Positions 1 to 9,963 of a stretch of 64,000 nt of DNA are shown piece after piece. Both the position numbers and the translations under genes were made by a program. The stretch lies in the NCBI RefSeq assembly GCF_000614125.1, contig NZ_BAKJ01000006.1, positions 1 to 64,000 on the forward strand. The letters are read 5' to 3'. The notes under the pieces were generated by a model. It was not told the origin of the DNA and did no database searches. It was given only the letters and a program-made list of their open reading frames with translations. This DNA is from Bacteroides rodentium JCM 16496 (GTDB lineage Bacteria; Bacteroidota; Bacteroidia; Bacteroidales; Bacteroidaceae). Position 1 is the first letter of the stretch; the number at the start of each line of letters is the position of its first letter.

Positions 1-368
1 GACTTTAGGTTGCCGGATAATGTTCCTTGGGGATAGTATCCTTTGATATAGACTGTACTGCCGTCGGTAGGGTAATATTGCGCGGGAGTGAGCGAAAAAG
101 CGGCAGAGGCCGTGCTCGAAGCGGTAAAGGTTCCGGTCGCTGTCCATAAGCCGGTACTATAGTCACCGCTGCTTGCAGAAGCTACAAAGTTGGCAGTGAC
201 AGATTGGCCAGTGTTTACCGGACCTTTTGTTTGGATACTCGATACACCTGCACTTACTGTGATTTCAACAGGAGCTTCGTTTTTTGGGGGAACACATTCG
301 TTCTCTTCATCGGTGCTACAACCGGCCATAAGGGTTGCAGCCATTGTTATTAGTATAAACTTTTTCAT
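1..368 (-). CDS. Fimbrillin-like lipoprotein, N-terminal part (cut by window edge)
   Basis: The reading frame opens at the ATG at 366-368 on the minus strand and runs off the left edge, so only about 122 residues are visible. It begins with MKKFILITMAATLMAGCS, a signal peptide with a lipobox ending in AGC, so the mature protein should be a lipoprotein. The following stretch (VEITVSAGVSSIQTKGPVN) resembles the start of the fimbrillin-like (Mfa/FimA-related) surface proteins common in Bacteroides, which have many Ser/Thr/Gly residues and beta-strand character. Such proteins are secreted through the Lpp pathway and can polymerise into fimbriae. The family call is an inference from the N-terminus alone; another beta-sandwich surface lipoprotein is possible. 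The frame is intact here. Confidence 0.6.
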   Translation of the reverse strand, partial: MKKFILITMAATLMAGCSTDEENECVPPKNEAPVEITVSAGVSSIQTKGPVNTGQSVTANFVASASSGDYSTGLWTATGTFTASSTASAAFSLTPAQYYPTDGSTVYIKGYYPQGTLSGNLK

Positions 369-596
369 ACGTCAAGGTTTTTAATTGTTCATTAATCGTT
401 TTAAATTGAAAGGGCTGTTATTACTAAACTTGCACTTTTGCTATTATAACAATATGGCCAAGGAGATGTTTTGCTATTTGAGTTCTTTTATTTGGAAAAC
501 TTTTCTATGTTTCGTCTTTCACCGATTTCCTTGAAGGAATGGGCATTTATGAAAGGCTGTACATTCATAGGGCGGTTCTTTAAGTCCGTTCTTTTT

Positions 597-631
597 AGAG
601 CCTGTTTAAATGGAAAATTTAAACAGGCTCT
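597..631. repeat. Perfect 15-bp inverted repeat (hairpin)
   Basis: The arms AGAGCCTGTTTAAAT (597-611) and ATTTAAACAGGCTCT (617-631) pair perfectly around a 5-nt loop. The hairpin lies in the region between the divergent fimbrillin-like gene and tsaC (369-714), where I see no gene. The loop is too short for a DNA-inversion element; an intergenic palindrome or a roadblock between divergent units is more likely. Confidence 0.7.
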
Positions 632-675
632 GAGAATATACCAAAACAAAACTTCTCACTTTCGAACAAAAACAC

Positions 676-683
676 TATTTTTG
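676..683 (+). promoter_or_regulatory. Bacteroides -7 box (TATTTTTG) for tsaC
   Basis: TATTTTTG matches the Bacteroides consensus TAnnTTTG exactly; the -33 box is poor. Transcription would start near 690, downstream of the ATG at 685, which argues for the ATG at 715 as the true tsaC start. Confidence 0.5.
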
Positions 684-714
684 CATGCTAATCCGTGAAC
701 TTATATATCAAGAA

Positions 715-1278
715 ATGATAGAAGACATTAAAAAAGCCTGCCAGGTGATGAGCGAAGGCGGGGTAATTCTGTATCCGACAGATACAATTTGGGGCATAGG
801 TTGTGACGCAACCAATGAAGAAGCGGTGCGCCGTGTATATGAAATCAAGCAACGCTCTGACAGTAAGGCGATGCTGGTATTGGTAGATTCCCCGGTAAAG
901 GTGGATTTCTATGTGCAGGATGTTCCGGAGGTTGCCTGGGATTTGATAGAACTGGCTGACAAGCCCCTTACTATCATTTATTCCGGAGCGCGTAATCTGG
1001 CTCCCAACTTGCTTGCCGAAGATGGCAGTGTAGGTATCCGCGTCACCGGTGAGGCATTTTCGAAGCGGCTTTGCCAGCAGTTCCGTAAGGCGATAGTCTC
1101 TACTTCTGCCAATGTCAGCGGACAACCGTCTCCCGGCAACTTCAGTGAAATAAGTGAAGACATCAAGTCGGCGGTGGATTATATAGTAGGATACCGCCAG
1201 GAGGAAACGGGACGCCCGAAACCGTCCAGCATCATCAAGTTGGGCAAGGGCGGAGTCATTAAGATTATTCGCGAATAA
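715..1278 (+). CDS. tsaC: L-threonylcarbamoyladenylate synthase (TsaC/Sua5 family)
   Basis: This enzyme makes threonylcarbamoyl-AMP from Thr, bicarbonate and ATP, the first step of the t6A37 modification of ANN-decoding tRNAs in the cytoplasm. The 187-residue protein shows the YrdC-fold signature: YPTDTIWGIGC near residues 20-30, the KQRSDSK nucleotide-binding motif (45-51), and the STSANVSGQPSP motif. It lacks the C-terminal Sua5 extension, so it is a short TsaC form. An in-frame ATG at 685 would add 10 residues, but a -7 promoter box at 676-683 places the transcript start beyond it, so I chose 715. The stop lies 8 nt before the ClC gene, suggesting co-transcription. Confidence 0.9.
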   Translation: MIEDIKKACQVMSEGGVILYPTDTIWGIGCDATNEEAVRRVYEIKQRSDSKAMLVLVDSPVKVDFYVQDVPEVAWDLIELADKPLTIIYSGARNLAPNLLAEDGSVGIRVTGEAFSKRLCQQFRKAIVSTSANVSGQPSPGNFSEISEDIKSAVDYIVGYRQEETGRPKPSSIIKLGKGGVIKIIRE

Positions 1279-1286
1279 AAGGGAAA

Positions 1287-3075
1287 ATGGCAGAGGACAA
1301 GAGGGGTTTGTTGCAGCGCTTCATCATATGGCGCGAAAAGAATATCAAGGAAAAGCAGTTCATACTGATTCTCAGTTTCCTTGTAGGTATCTTTACGGCA
1401 TTCGCCGCACTGATACTGAAAGTCATCATACACTGGATACAGAACTTCCTGACGGACAATTTCAATGCGACGGAGGCCAACTACCTTTATCTGGTCTATC
1501 CGGTAGTGGGTATCTTCCTGACCGGATTGTTTGTACGCTACGTGGTGAAGGACGACATCAGTCATGGTGTTACCAAAATACTATATGCCATTTCGCGGCG
1601 GCAGGGACGCATCAAACGGCATAACACTTGGTCGTCCATCATAGCCAGTTCCATTACCATCGGTTTTGGTGGTTCGGTCGGGGCGGAAGCGCCTATTGTG
1701 CTGACGGGTTCGGCTATCGGTTCCAATCTGGGAACCATCTTCAAGATGGAGCATCGTACGCTGATGCTATTGGTGGGATGTGGTGCTGCCGGTGCGGTTG
1801 CAGGCATTTTCAAGGCACCGATTGCCGGTCTGGTATTTACGCTGGAGGTGCTGATGATAGATTTGACAATGTCCTCCTTGTTGCCGTTGCTGATATCTGC
1901 GGTGACGGCTGCAACTGTCTCCTATATCGTGACGGGTACGGATGCCATGTTCAAATTCCACCTGGACCAAGCTTTCGAATTGGAGCGTATTCCGTATGTC
2001 ATTATGCTGGGTATCTTCTGCGGATTGGTTTCCCTTTATTTCACCCGGGCCATGAACTCTGTGGAAGGCGTGTTCGGAAGGTTGAGAACTCCCTATAAGA
2101 AGCTGATAATGGGCGGTGCCATGCTGAGTATCCTGATATTCCTTTTTCCTCCGTTGTATGGCGAAGGTTACGATACGATAGAGTTGTTGCTGAATGGGAT
2201 GAGCAATGCCGAGTGGGACACGGTGATGAATAATTCCTTCTTCTACGGACACGGCAATCTGTTGCTGATATACCTCATACTGATTATTCTGTTCAAGGTC
2301 TTTGCCTCGAGTGCCACGAATGGCGGTGGTGGTTGCGGCGGTATCTTCGCACCTTCGTTGTATCTGGGGTGTATTGCCGGTTTTGTCTTTTCACATTTCA
2401 GCAATGAAATAGAGATGACGGCTTATCTGCCGAGAAGAACTTTGCTTGATGGGAATGGCAGGGGTCATGAGTGGGGTCATGCACGCTCCGCTGACCGGCG
2501 TGTTCCTCATAGCCGAGCTTACGGGAGGATACGACCTGTTCCTGCCACTGATGATTGTTTCCGTCAGTTCCTATCTTACCATCATCATGTTTGAGCCTCA
2601 TAGTATCTACTCCATGCGTTTGGCCAAGAAGGGGGAGCTGCTTACACACCATAAGGACAAGGCCGTGCTTACCCTGATGAAGATGGAGAATGTGGTGGAA
2701 AAGGATTTTGTGACCGTGCATCCCGAAATGGATTTGGGTGAACTGGTAAAGGCTATTTCCGCCTCGCATCGCAATGTCTTTCCCGTGACGGACAAGGAAG
2801 GGGTGCTGATTGGCATTGTCCTGTTGGACGATATCCGGAACATTATGTTCCGCCAGGAGTTATATCATCGCTTCACGGTGGGAAAACTGATGACTTCGGC
2901 TCCGGCACGTCTGTATGATACGGACAGTATGGAGCAGGTGATGCGCACCTTTGATGATACGAAGGCGTGGAATCTGCCGGTGGTGGATGCGGAAAACAAA
3001 TACTTGGGCTTCGTGTCCAAGTCGAAGATATTCAACTCGTACCGTGAAGTATTGGTACATTTCTCCGAAGACTGA
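1287..3075 (+). CDS. ClC-family chloride channel/antiporter with CBS pair (frame broken twice)
   Basis: This is an inner-membrane ClC anion channel or Cl-/H+ antiporter of about 596 residues once the frame is repaired. Typical ClC segments are visible: GSVGAEAPIV (with the gating Glu position), GIFKAPIAGLVFTLEV, and GGGGCGGIFAPSLYLG. After the membrane domain comes a pair of CBS domains (roughly residues 460-590; VTVHPEMDLGELV and VGKLMTSAPARLYD) that usually sense nucleotides. The sequence leaves frame at 2432, where GG appears as G, and again at 2446-2447, where TTT appears as TT. Restoring both gives a continuous family-like join (AYLPEKNFALMGMAGVMSG). I read this as sequence error, not a pseudogene. 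It follows tsaC by 8 nt and precedes fmt. Confidence 0.85.
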
Positions 3076-3222
3076 GGGGATGTACAATTTACCAATTACA
3101 ATGTACAATTGGCCATTCGGGGTAATGCGTGTGTGTGTGTACATTGTAAATTGTAAATGAGTAAATGGGCACCTGAGCAGCCTCGCAAATGGTACATTGT
3201 AAATGGTAAATAGTAAATAATA

Positions 3223-4197
3223 ATGGTGTTGGAAAAGAAAGATTTAAGAATAGTCTATATGGGGACTCCCGATTTTGCGGTGGAGGCTCTTCGTTGCCTG
3301 GTAGAAGGAGGCTACAATGTGGTGGGTGTCATTACGATGCCGGACAAGCCTGCCGGACGGGGGCATAAGCTCCAATTCTCTCCGGTGAAACAGTATGCAC
3401 TGGAACATAATCTTCCGCTTCTTCAGCCGGAGAAGCTGAAGGATGAGGCTTTTGTGGAGGCGTTGCGTGCATGGAAGGCCGATTTGCAGATAGTCGTTGC
3501 CTTCCGTATGTTGCCGGAGGTGGTATGGAACATGCCGCGATTGGGCACCTTCAACTTGCATGCTTCCCTGCTTCCGCAGTATCGCGGCGCAGCCCCTATC
3601 AACTGGGCGGTGATTAATGGTGATACGGAAACGGGCATCACCACTTTCTTTCTGAAACATGAGATTGATACCGGTGAGGTTATTCAGCAGGTACGGGTAC
3701 CCATTGCCGATACGGACGACGTGGGTATCGTTCACGACAAACTGATGCTGTTGGGCGGTCGCCTGGTGGTAGAAACCGTAGATGCCATTCTTGCCGGTAC
3801 GGTGAAAAGTATTCCTCAAGAAGAAATGGCCGTCGTGGGTGAACTGCGTCCGGCACCGAAAATCTTCAAAGATACTTGTCGTATTGACTGGAACCGCCCG
3901 GTGAAGCGTATTTACGATTTTGTACGCGGTCTTTCTCCCTATCCTGCCGCTTGGACGGAGCTGGTCCAACCCGGTGGAGAATCTGTTGTGGTAAAAATCT
4001 TCGAGACGGAAAAGATAGGGGAATCCCATCAACTGGCTCCCGGAACCTTGCAGACAGACGGGAAGACCTATATCCGCGTTGCTGCCGAAGATGGCTTTGT
4101 CGGCATCCGCTCCCTCCAGCTTCCGGGCAAGAAGAGACTGAAAACGGATGAACTGCTACGCGGCTTCCGGTTGACGGAAGAGTATAGGATGAAATAA
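3223..4197 (+). CDS. fmt: Methionyl-tRNA formyltransferase
   Basis: Fmt transfers a formyl group from 10-formyl-THF to initiator Met-tRNA in the cytoplasm. The 324-residue product has the normal length. It carries the N-terminal Rossmann start RIVYMGTPDFAVEAL, the folate/catalytic segment FNLHASLLPQYRGAAPINW with the catalytic Asn and His, and HEIDTGEV with the catalytic Asp. The C-terminal OB-like domain (PAPKIFKDTCRIDWNRP onward) is complete. The frame is intact. The 147-nt gap before it (3076-3222) is AT-rich with repeated acattgtaaat-like words and no gene. It could be co-transcribed with the ClC gene. Residue-level assignments are family knowledge; the motifs themselves are seen. Confidence 0.95.
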   Translation: MVLEKKDLRIVYMGTPDFAVEALRCLVEGGYNVVGVITMPDKPAGRGHKLQFSPVKQYALEHNLPLLQPEKLKDEAFVEALRAWKADLQIVVAFRMLPEVVWNMPRLGTFNLHASLLPQYRGAAPINWAVINGDTETGITTFFLKHEIDTGEVIQQVRVPIADTDDVGIVHDKLMLLGGRLVVETVDAILAGTVKSIPQEEMAVVGELRPAPKIFKDTCRIDWNRPVKRIYDFVRGLSPYPAAWTELVQPGGESVVVKIFETEKIGESHQLAPGTLQTDGKTYIRVAAEDGFVGIRSLQLPGKKRLKTDELLRGFRLTEEYRMK

Positions 4198-4315
4198 TCT
4201 TCTCAATATCCGCTCATACTGAATACAGTTTTATCATTCCACCCTCACTACCCTCACCCTTTCTCTGCACTTCCCTATTCATCGGTGTTGCAGAGGTGGG
4301 TGAGGGCAATTTTAA

Positions 4316-4346
4316 AGGGTGAGGGCAAAGATTGCCCTCACCCTTG
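4316..4346 (+). terminator. Perfect 14-bp hairpin after fmt
   Basis: AAGGGTGAGGGCAA (4316-4329) pairs with TTGCCCTCACCCTT (4333-4346) around a 3-nt loop, 118 nt after the fmt stop. There is no long U-tract, so this may be an intergenic palindrome that also stops transcription. Nearby copies of ACCCTCAC/GTGAGGG (4243-4310) can form alternative pairs. Confidence 0.5.
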
Positions 4347-4407
4347 TGCATAGTCAATATCTCCATACTTTGAAGTCCTGACTCCTCACTGTCAAGTTAC
4401 TGTATGT

Positions 4408-4561
4408 CCACTGCAAAGTTGCTGCATCCTTTTTGCAGTGACGCTGCAATCTGCTTTGCAGTACGACTGCAACTGCTTTGCAGTGCCACTGTAACTGCTT
4501 TGCAGTACGACTGCAACCCGTTTGCAGTGCCACTGTAACAGGTGTGCAGTAAGTTTGCAGT
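4408..4561. repeat. 22-bp tandem repeat array, about 7 units
   Basis: Units of exactly 22 bp run head to tail. The clearest are 4452-4473, 4474-4495, 4496-4517, 4518-4539 and 4540-4561, with decayed units at 4430-4451 and 4408-4429. Each has the core TTTGCAGT-n(2-3)-ACTG(C/T)AA, itself an imperfect palindrome. Two unit types alternate, giving a 44-bp super-period. There are no spacers, so this is not a CRISPR. It sits 133 bp before the metal-efflux gene; the rest of 4198-4693 holds only the hairpin at 4316-4346. Confidence 0.8.
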
Positions 4562-4693
4562 AAGGGGGTGAGAGGCTGTCTTGCCTTCTTCTTTTTCTGC
4601 TTCATTTCCCATTTATTCCGCTTCACTTCTTTTTTCTGTCCCGGTACTTTGGAATTCTCTACATTTGCTTCCGTCATTTAAAACCCGATAAAA

Positions 4694-7600
4694 ATGTTTA
4701 ATGCAATAGTACGTTTTTCTGTCAGAAAGAAATTGTTCGTCGGATTGACGACACTTTTTCTCCTTATCGGAGGAATTTATGCAATGGTTACGTTACCCAT
4801 TGATGCGGTACCGGATATTACCAACAATCAGGTGCAGATTGTGACTGTTTCACCCACGTTGGCACCACAGGAAGTTGAACAGTTGATTACTTTTCCCGTA
4901 GAAATTGCGATGAGCAATATTATGAATGTGGAGGAAATCCGTTCGGTCAGTCGTTTCGGTCTGTCTTTGGTGACGGTTGTTTTCAAGGAAAGTGTGCCTA
5001 CTTTACAAGCACGGCAACTCATCAATGAGCAAATACAGACTGTGTCCGGGGAAATCCCCCCGGAACTGGGTACACCGGAACTGATGCCCGTGACGACCGG
5101 CTTGGGCGAAATCTATCAATACACGCTCAATGTGGCTCCCGGATATCGGGATAAGTATGATGCGATGGAATTGCGCACTATCCAGGACTGGATTGTGAAA
5201 CGCCAATTGTCCGGCATTCCCGGTATTGTAGAGATTAACAGTTTCGGGGGATACCTGAAACAGTATGAAGTGGCGGTTGACCCGGATGCTCTTTATTCTT
5301 TGAATATAACTATTGGTGAAGTCTTCGAGGCGATGAACCGCAATAACCAGAACACCGGTGGAAGCTATATTGAAAAGGTGAACCGTGCCTATTATATACG
5401 TTCCGAGGGTATGATTGGCAGTCTGAAGGACATTGAACGTATTGTTGTGGCCAACCGTAACGGCATTCCTATCCATATCAGTGATGTGGCTACGGTGCGT
5501 TTGGGCAGTGCCAAGCGTTTCGGCGCCATGACTATGGACGGCACCGGCGAATGTGTGGGCGGTATAGCCATGATGCTGAAGGGAGCTAATGCCAATGTGG
5601 TGACCACAGAACTGGAAAAACGTGTGGAGAAAGTGCAGAAGATGCTTCCCGAAGGTATCAGTATCGAACCTTATTTGAACCGTTCGGAGCTGGTCAACCG
5701 TAATATCTCTACTGTTATCCGCAATTTGATAGAAGGTGCAGTCATTGTGTTTCTGGTACTTATCATTTTCTTGGGCAATGTACGTGCCGGGCTGATAGTG
5801 GCTTCGGTCATTCCGCTTGCCATGCTTTTCGCTTTTATACTGATGCGTATTTTCGGTGTCTCAGCCAATCTGATGAGTTTGGGCGCAATAGACTTTGGTA
5901 TTGTAGTGGATGGCTCTATTGTTATTTTGGAAGGTATTTTGGCTCATATCTATGGTAGCCGTTTCCGGGGGCGTACATTGTCGCAAGAAGAGATGAACCG
6001 GGAAGTGGAAAATGGCGCAGGGGGTGTGATGCGTTCCGCCACTTTTGCCGTTCTCATCATCCTGATTGTGTTTTTCCCCATATTGACCTTGACGGGAATT
6101 GAAGGCAAATACTTTACTCCTATGGCAAAGACATTGGTGTTCTGTATTATAGGAGCCTTGCTGCTTTCCCTTACCTATGTACCCATGATGGCTTCCCTTT
6201 TCTTGAAGCGGACTATCAAGGACAAAAAGGTCTTTGCCGATTATTTCTTTGAAAAGCTGAACCGGGGGTATCAACGGGCGCTTGAATGGTGCCTGCATCA
6301 TGTGCGTATTACGGTTTCTGCGGCTTTTCTGGCATTGGCAATCAGCTTGTTCCTATTCACTAAGCTTGGGGCAGAGTTTATCCCGACTTTGGACGAAGGT
6401 GATTTTGCCATGCAGATGACGCTTCCTGCGGGCAGTTCGTTGACCGAAAGCATTGAAGTGTCCCGTTTGGCGGAACAAGCCTTGAAGAAGGAGTTCCCCG
6501 AAATCAGACACGTGGTTGCCAAGATTGGTACGGCAGAGGTGCCTACAGACCCGATGGCGGTGGAAGATGCCGATGTGATGATTGTGATGAAACCTTTTAA
6601 GGAATGGACCAGCGCTTCGAGCCGTGCAGAGATGGTGGAGAAGATGAAAGCTGCCCTTGAACCGCTTTCGGACCGTGCCGAATTCAATTTTTCGCAACCC
6701 ATCCAGCTTCGCTTCAACGAATTGATGACGGGAGCAAAAGCAGACATTGCTGTCAAACTTTATGGAGAGGACATGGAGGAACTTTATAGTAAGGCGAAGG
6801 AAGTTGCCCGGTTTGTGGAGAAGATTCCCGGTGCTTCCGATGTAATTGTGGAGCAGGCCATGGGATTGCCCCAGTTGGTGGTACAGTATAACCGTGCGAA
6901 AATAGCCCGTTACGGCATCAATATCGAAGAGTTGAATACCATTGTCCGCACGGCTTATGCGGGCGAGAGTGCCGGAGTGGTTTTTGAGAATGAACGTCGT
7001 TTCGACTTTGTGCTCCGGCTGGATAATGACAAAGTGAAGGATTTGAATCTTGACAAACTCTTTGTGCGCACTACGGACGGTATACAGATACCCGTCAGCG
7101 AGGTGGCTACCATTGACTTGGTGGACGGTCCTTTGCAGATTAACCGTGATGCGACGAAGCGTCGCATTGTGATAGGGGTAAATGTGCGTGGGGCCGATAT
7201 TCAGCAGGTAGTGAACGATATTCAGCATACGCTGGAACAGAATATCAGTTTGAAGCCCGGTTATTATTTCTCCTATGGAGGGCAGTTTGAAAACCTGCAG
7301 AATGCCATTAACACCTTGTTGGTGGTGGTTCCGGTAGCTTTGTCGCTGATTCTGCTGTTGCTCTTTTTCGCATTCAAGTCAGTTACTTATACATTGGTGG
7401 TGTTCAGCACGGTACCTTTGTCGTTGATTGGCGGAATCTTGGCCTTGTGGTTGCGCGGACTGCCGTTCAGTATATCGGCGGGCGTAGGATTTATAGCCTT
7501 GTTCGGCGTGGCGGTACTCAACGGTATTCTGATGATTAATCATTTCAACGGGGTGCGTAGGAGTACACGTTATAGCATGACCACTTCGCGTATCATCCGT

Positions 7601-9017
7601 GAAAGTTGTTCCCATCTGCTCCGTCCGGTGTTCCTTACGGGACTGGTTGCTTCGTTGGGGTTTGTACCTATGGCAATTGCTACTTCGGCAGGGGCGGAGG
7701 TCCAACGTCCGTTGGCAACGGTGGTCATAGGAGGGTTGCTTGTTTCCACGGTGTTGACTCTGTTGATAATTCCCGTATTCTATCATATTGTAAATTCAAC
7801 GGTTATGTTACGTCATGGTAAAATGAAAAAATGGTTTGGTTTTGCGGTGTCCTTCTTCTTGCTGTGTAGTTTCCCGATAGGGCCAATGCCCAGGAAGCGC
7901 AAACGATGAGCCTGGAGCATGCCATTGAGATGGCTGTACAGAATAATCCCCGCCTGCGGATTGCTGCGACGGATGTCAAACGCATACGGGCTGCTCGTGG
8001 CGAAGTTGTGGAATTGGCGTCTACCGAATTCAGTTATTCATGGGGACAACTGAACGGGACAGAACGGAAGGATAAGGAAACGGCTGTCACCCAGCCGATA
8101 GGTTCCATTTTGGCACCTTTCTACAAGAATGCACTTGTAAACAGGCAAGTGGCAACGGGCAATTATTACAAACAAATGGTAGAAAAAGAAGTGAAAGCGG
8201 AAGTGAAGCGTGCCTGGGCCTATTATTTGTATGCTTACAATCTTCGGGACATGTACCGGGAGCAGAGCATGTGGGCAGACCGTTTGCAGCAAGCCGGAGA
8301 ACTGCGTTACCAACAAGGGGATATCACGTTGCTTGAGAAAAGCATGACCACTACGATTGCTGCGGACATGCGCAATAAATTGTTTCAGGCTACCGAGGAG
8401 TTGAAGCTTGCCGCATCCCGCCTGCAATGGGTATGCTATTCGGATGTTCCCGTCACACCGGACGAAACATCCGTCCGGCTTTATCCCGTTAGGTGGATAG
8501 CCTGCCGCTTTCGTCTGCCCATCTGAACTATTTCCACAGCCAGGTTGACGAAAAGCAAGCGATGCTGAACATTGCACGTAGCCGTTTCTTTCCGGAGTTG
8601 TCCGTAGGGTATGTTCGCCAGAATATTCTTCCGGACAAGGGCTTGGATTCCTGGATGGTCGGTGTGTCGTTTCCCGTTTGGTTTTTGCCGCAACGCAGTA
8701 AAATCCGTCAGGCGAAGTTTGAACGCAATATGGCGCAAACACAAGCCGATGCCAATGCCCGTGAATTGAGTAACCGGGTACAGGAATTACGTGCCACTTT
8801 GCGACGTTACGGAGAAAGTATACGCTTTTATACCACTACTGCCCTTAGGGAAGCGGACAACCTGGTAAGTACCGCCGACTTGCAGTTCCGCGAGAGTGAA
8901 ACGGACATCACAGAGTATGTTCAAAGCATGAATGCGGCACGGGAGATTAAGAAAGGGTATATTGAGGCTGTGTATCAGTATAATGTGGCTGCTTTGGAAT
9001 ACGAATTGTATCATTAA
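4694..9017 (+). CDS. CusA/CzcA heavy-metal RND pump fused to a TolC-like outer-membrane channel (frame broken twice)
   Basis: The N-terminal ~1040 residues form an HME-type RND permease that exports divalent or monovalent metal ions using the proton gradient. Visible features are the start MFNAIVRFSVRKKLF, the proton-relay helix GAIDFGIVVDGSIVILEG with its Asp and Glu residues, and twelve expected TM helices. Without a stop, the frame continues through Met 7823 into a signal-peptide-like helix and then an outer-membrane efflux protein domain (MSLEHAIEMAVQNNPRLR; coiled-coil heptads to 9017). Two contractions break the frame: GGGG to GGG at 7880-7882 and a lost base near 8491. Repaired length is 1441 residues, which fits the CzcA-TolC fusions I recall from Bacteroidetes. 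Alternatively a stop was lost and these are two genes. It heads an operon with adaptor, kinase and regulator. Confidence 0.8.
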
Positions 9018-9036
9018 TAACACATCTATATATAAT

Positions 9037-9936
9037 ATGAAAAAGATAGATTTTCTTGTTGTTGTTTTGCTGTTGGCATCCTGCAACTCTTCGAATAAAC
9101 ATCCTGAAACGGTTGTTGCCAATCCGATGCCGGATACGGCTACCGTAGTGAGGGAAACAACAGATACTGTACAAGTGGACGGTATGACCTCGGCAACCGC
9201 CATTGCCAATCCTGCTTCATTCAATGGTACACTGGTCATTCCTCCCCGAAATTTAGCTACCGTGGCACTTAGTATGGGAGGGATTGTGAAAGATTTGGCA
9301 TTGCTTCCGGGCACTTATGTTCGTAAAGGTACCGTATTGGGTACTTTAGAAAACCCGGATTTTATCGATTTACAGCAGGCTTATCTGGATAGTCAGGCAC
9401 AACTGGAATATCTGGAGGCTGAATATCGGCGTCAACAGAATCTTTCGCGTCAGGAAGCTGCTTCACAGAAGAAGTTCCAGCAAAGCAAGGCCGATTATCT
9501 GTCTATGAAGAGCCGCCTGCAAGCTTCAGCTGCACAGTTGCGCTTGTTGGGAGTGGAGCCGGAGGAACTGTCTGCCGGCGGTATCCGTCCGTACATTGAG
9601 GTGAAGGCACCCATCAATGGCTATATAGGGAATGTGCAGGCCAATCTGGGCAAATATCTGGATGCCGGCGCCCCTATTTGCGATATTATAGATAAGAGCC
9701 AGACCATGGTACGCCTTACAGCCTATGAGAAAGACCTCGTAGGAATGAAAGTCGGCAGCCGCATGCAGTTTCGTGTGAACGGACTGGGAAAGACTACTTT
9801 CCACGCCATCCTGGTTTCCATCGGTCAGCAGGTGGACGATGCCAACCGTTCTATCGAACTTTATGCGAAGGTCTCGGACACCAGCCCTTTGTTCCGTCCC
9901 GGCATGTATGTATCTGCCAGAATGGAAAAGGAATAG
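9037..9936 (+). CDS. RND efflux periplasmic adaptor (CzcB/HlyD-like lipoprotein)
   Basis: This is the membrane-fusion protein that joins the RND pump to its outer-membrane channel. The 299-residue protein starts with MKKIDFLVVVLLLASCNSS, a lipoprotein signal with lipobox LASC, so it is anchored by lipid to a membrane facing the periplasm. A biotinyl-lipoyl-like half (TVALSMGGIVKDLALLPGTYVRKGTVLGTLENPDF), an alpha-hairpin (about residues 110-165, with the heptad-rich QAYLDSQAQLEYLEAEYRR), the second lipoyl half, and a beta-barrel domain are visible in order. It lies 19 nt after the pump gene and 27 nt before the sensor kinase, so one transcript is likely. No metal-binding His-rich tail is seen. 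The frame is intact. Confidence 0.88.
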   Translation: MKKIDFLVVVLLLASCNSSNKHPETVVANPMPDTATVVRETTDTVQVDGMTSATAIANPASFNGTLVIPPRNLATVALSMGGIVKDLALLPGTYVRKGTVLGTLENPDFIDLQQAYLDSQAQLEYLEAEYRRQQNLSRQEAASQKKFQQSKADYLSMKSRLQASAAQLRLLGVEPEELSAGGIRPYIEVKAPINGYIGNVQANLGKYLDAGAPICDIIDKSQTMVRLTAYEKDLVGMKVGSRMQFRVNGLGKTTFHAILVSIGQQVDDANRSIELYAKVSDTSPLFRPGMYVSARMEKE

Positions 9937-9963
9937 AGGGAGAATGATTATCTTTGCGGAAGA

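Noticed and set aside
597..631. Invertible promoter upstream of the fimbrillin-like gene
   Set aside because: The arms are only 5 nt apart, leaving no invertible segment, and no recombinase gene is visible.
1287..3075. ClC pseudogene
   Set aside because: Two single-base homopolymer contractions 14 nt apart fully explain the break, and both protein halves are well conserved.
3076..3222. Regulatory repeat between the ClC gene and fmt
   Set aside because: acattgtaaat-like words are repeated and partly inverted, but the stretch is simple AT-rich sequence with no consistent unit; similar words occur at 14700-14735.
4408..4561. CRISPR-like array
   Set aside because: Units are directly joined with no unique spacers and no cas genes are nearby; it is a tandem repeat.
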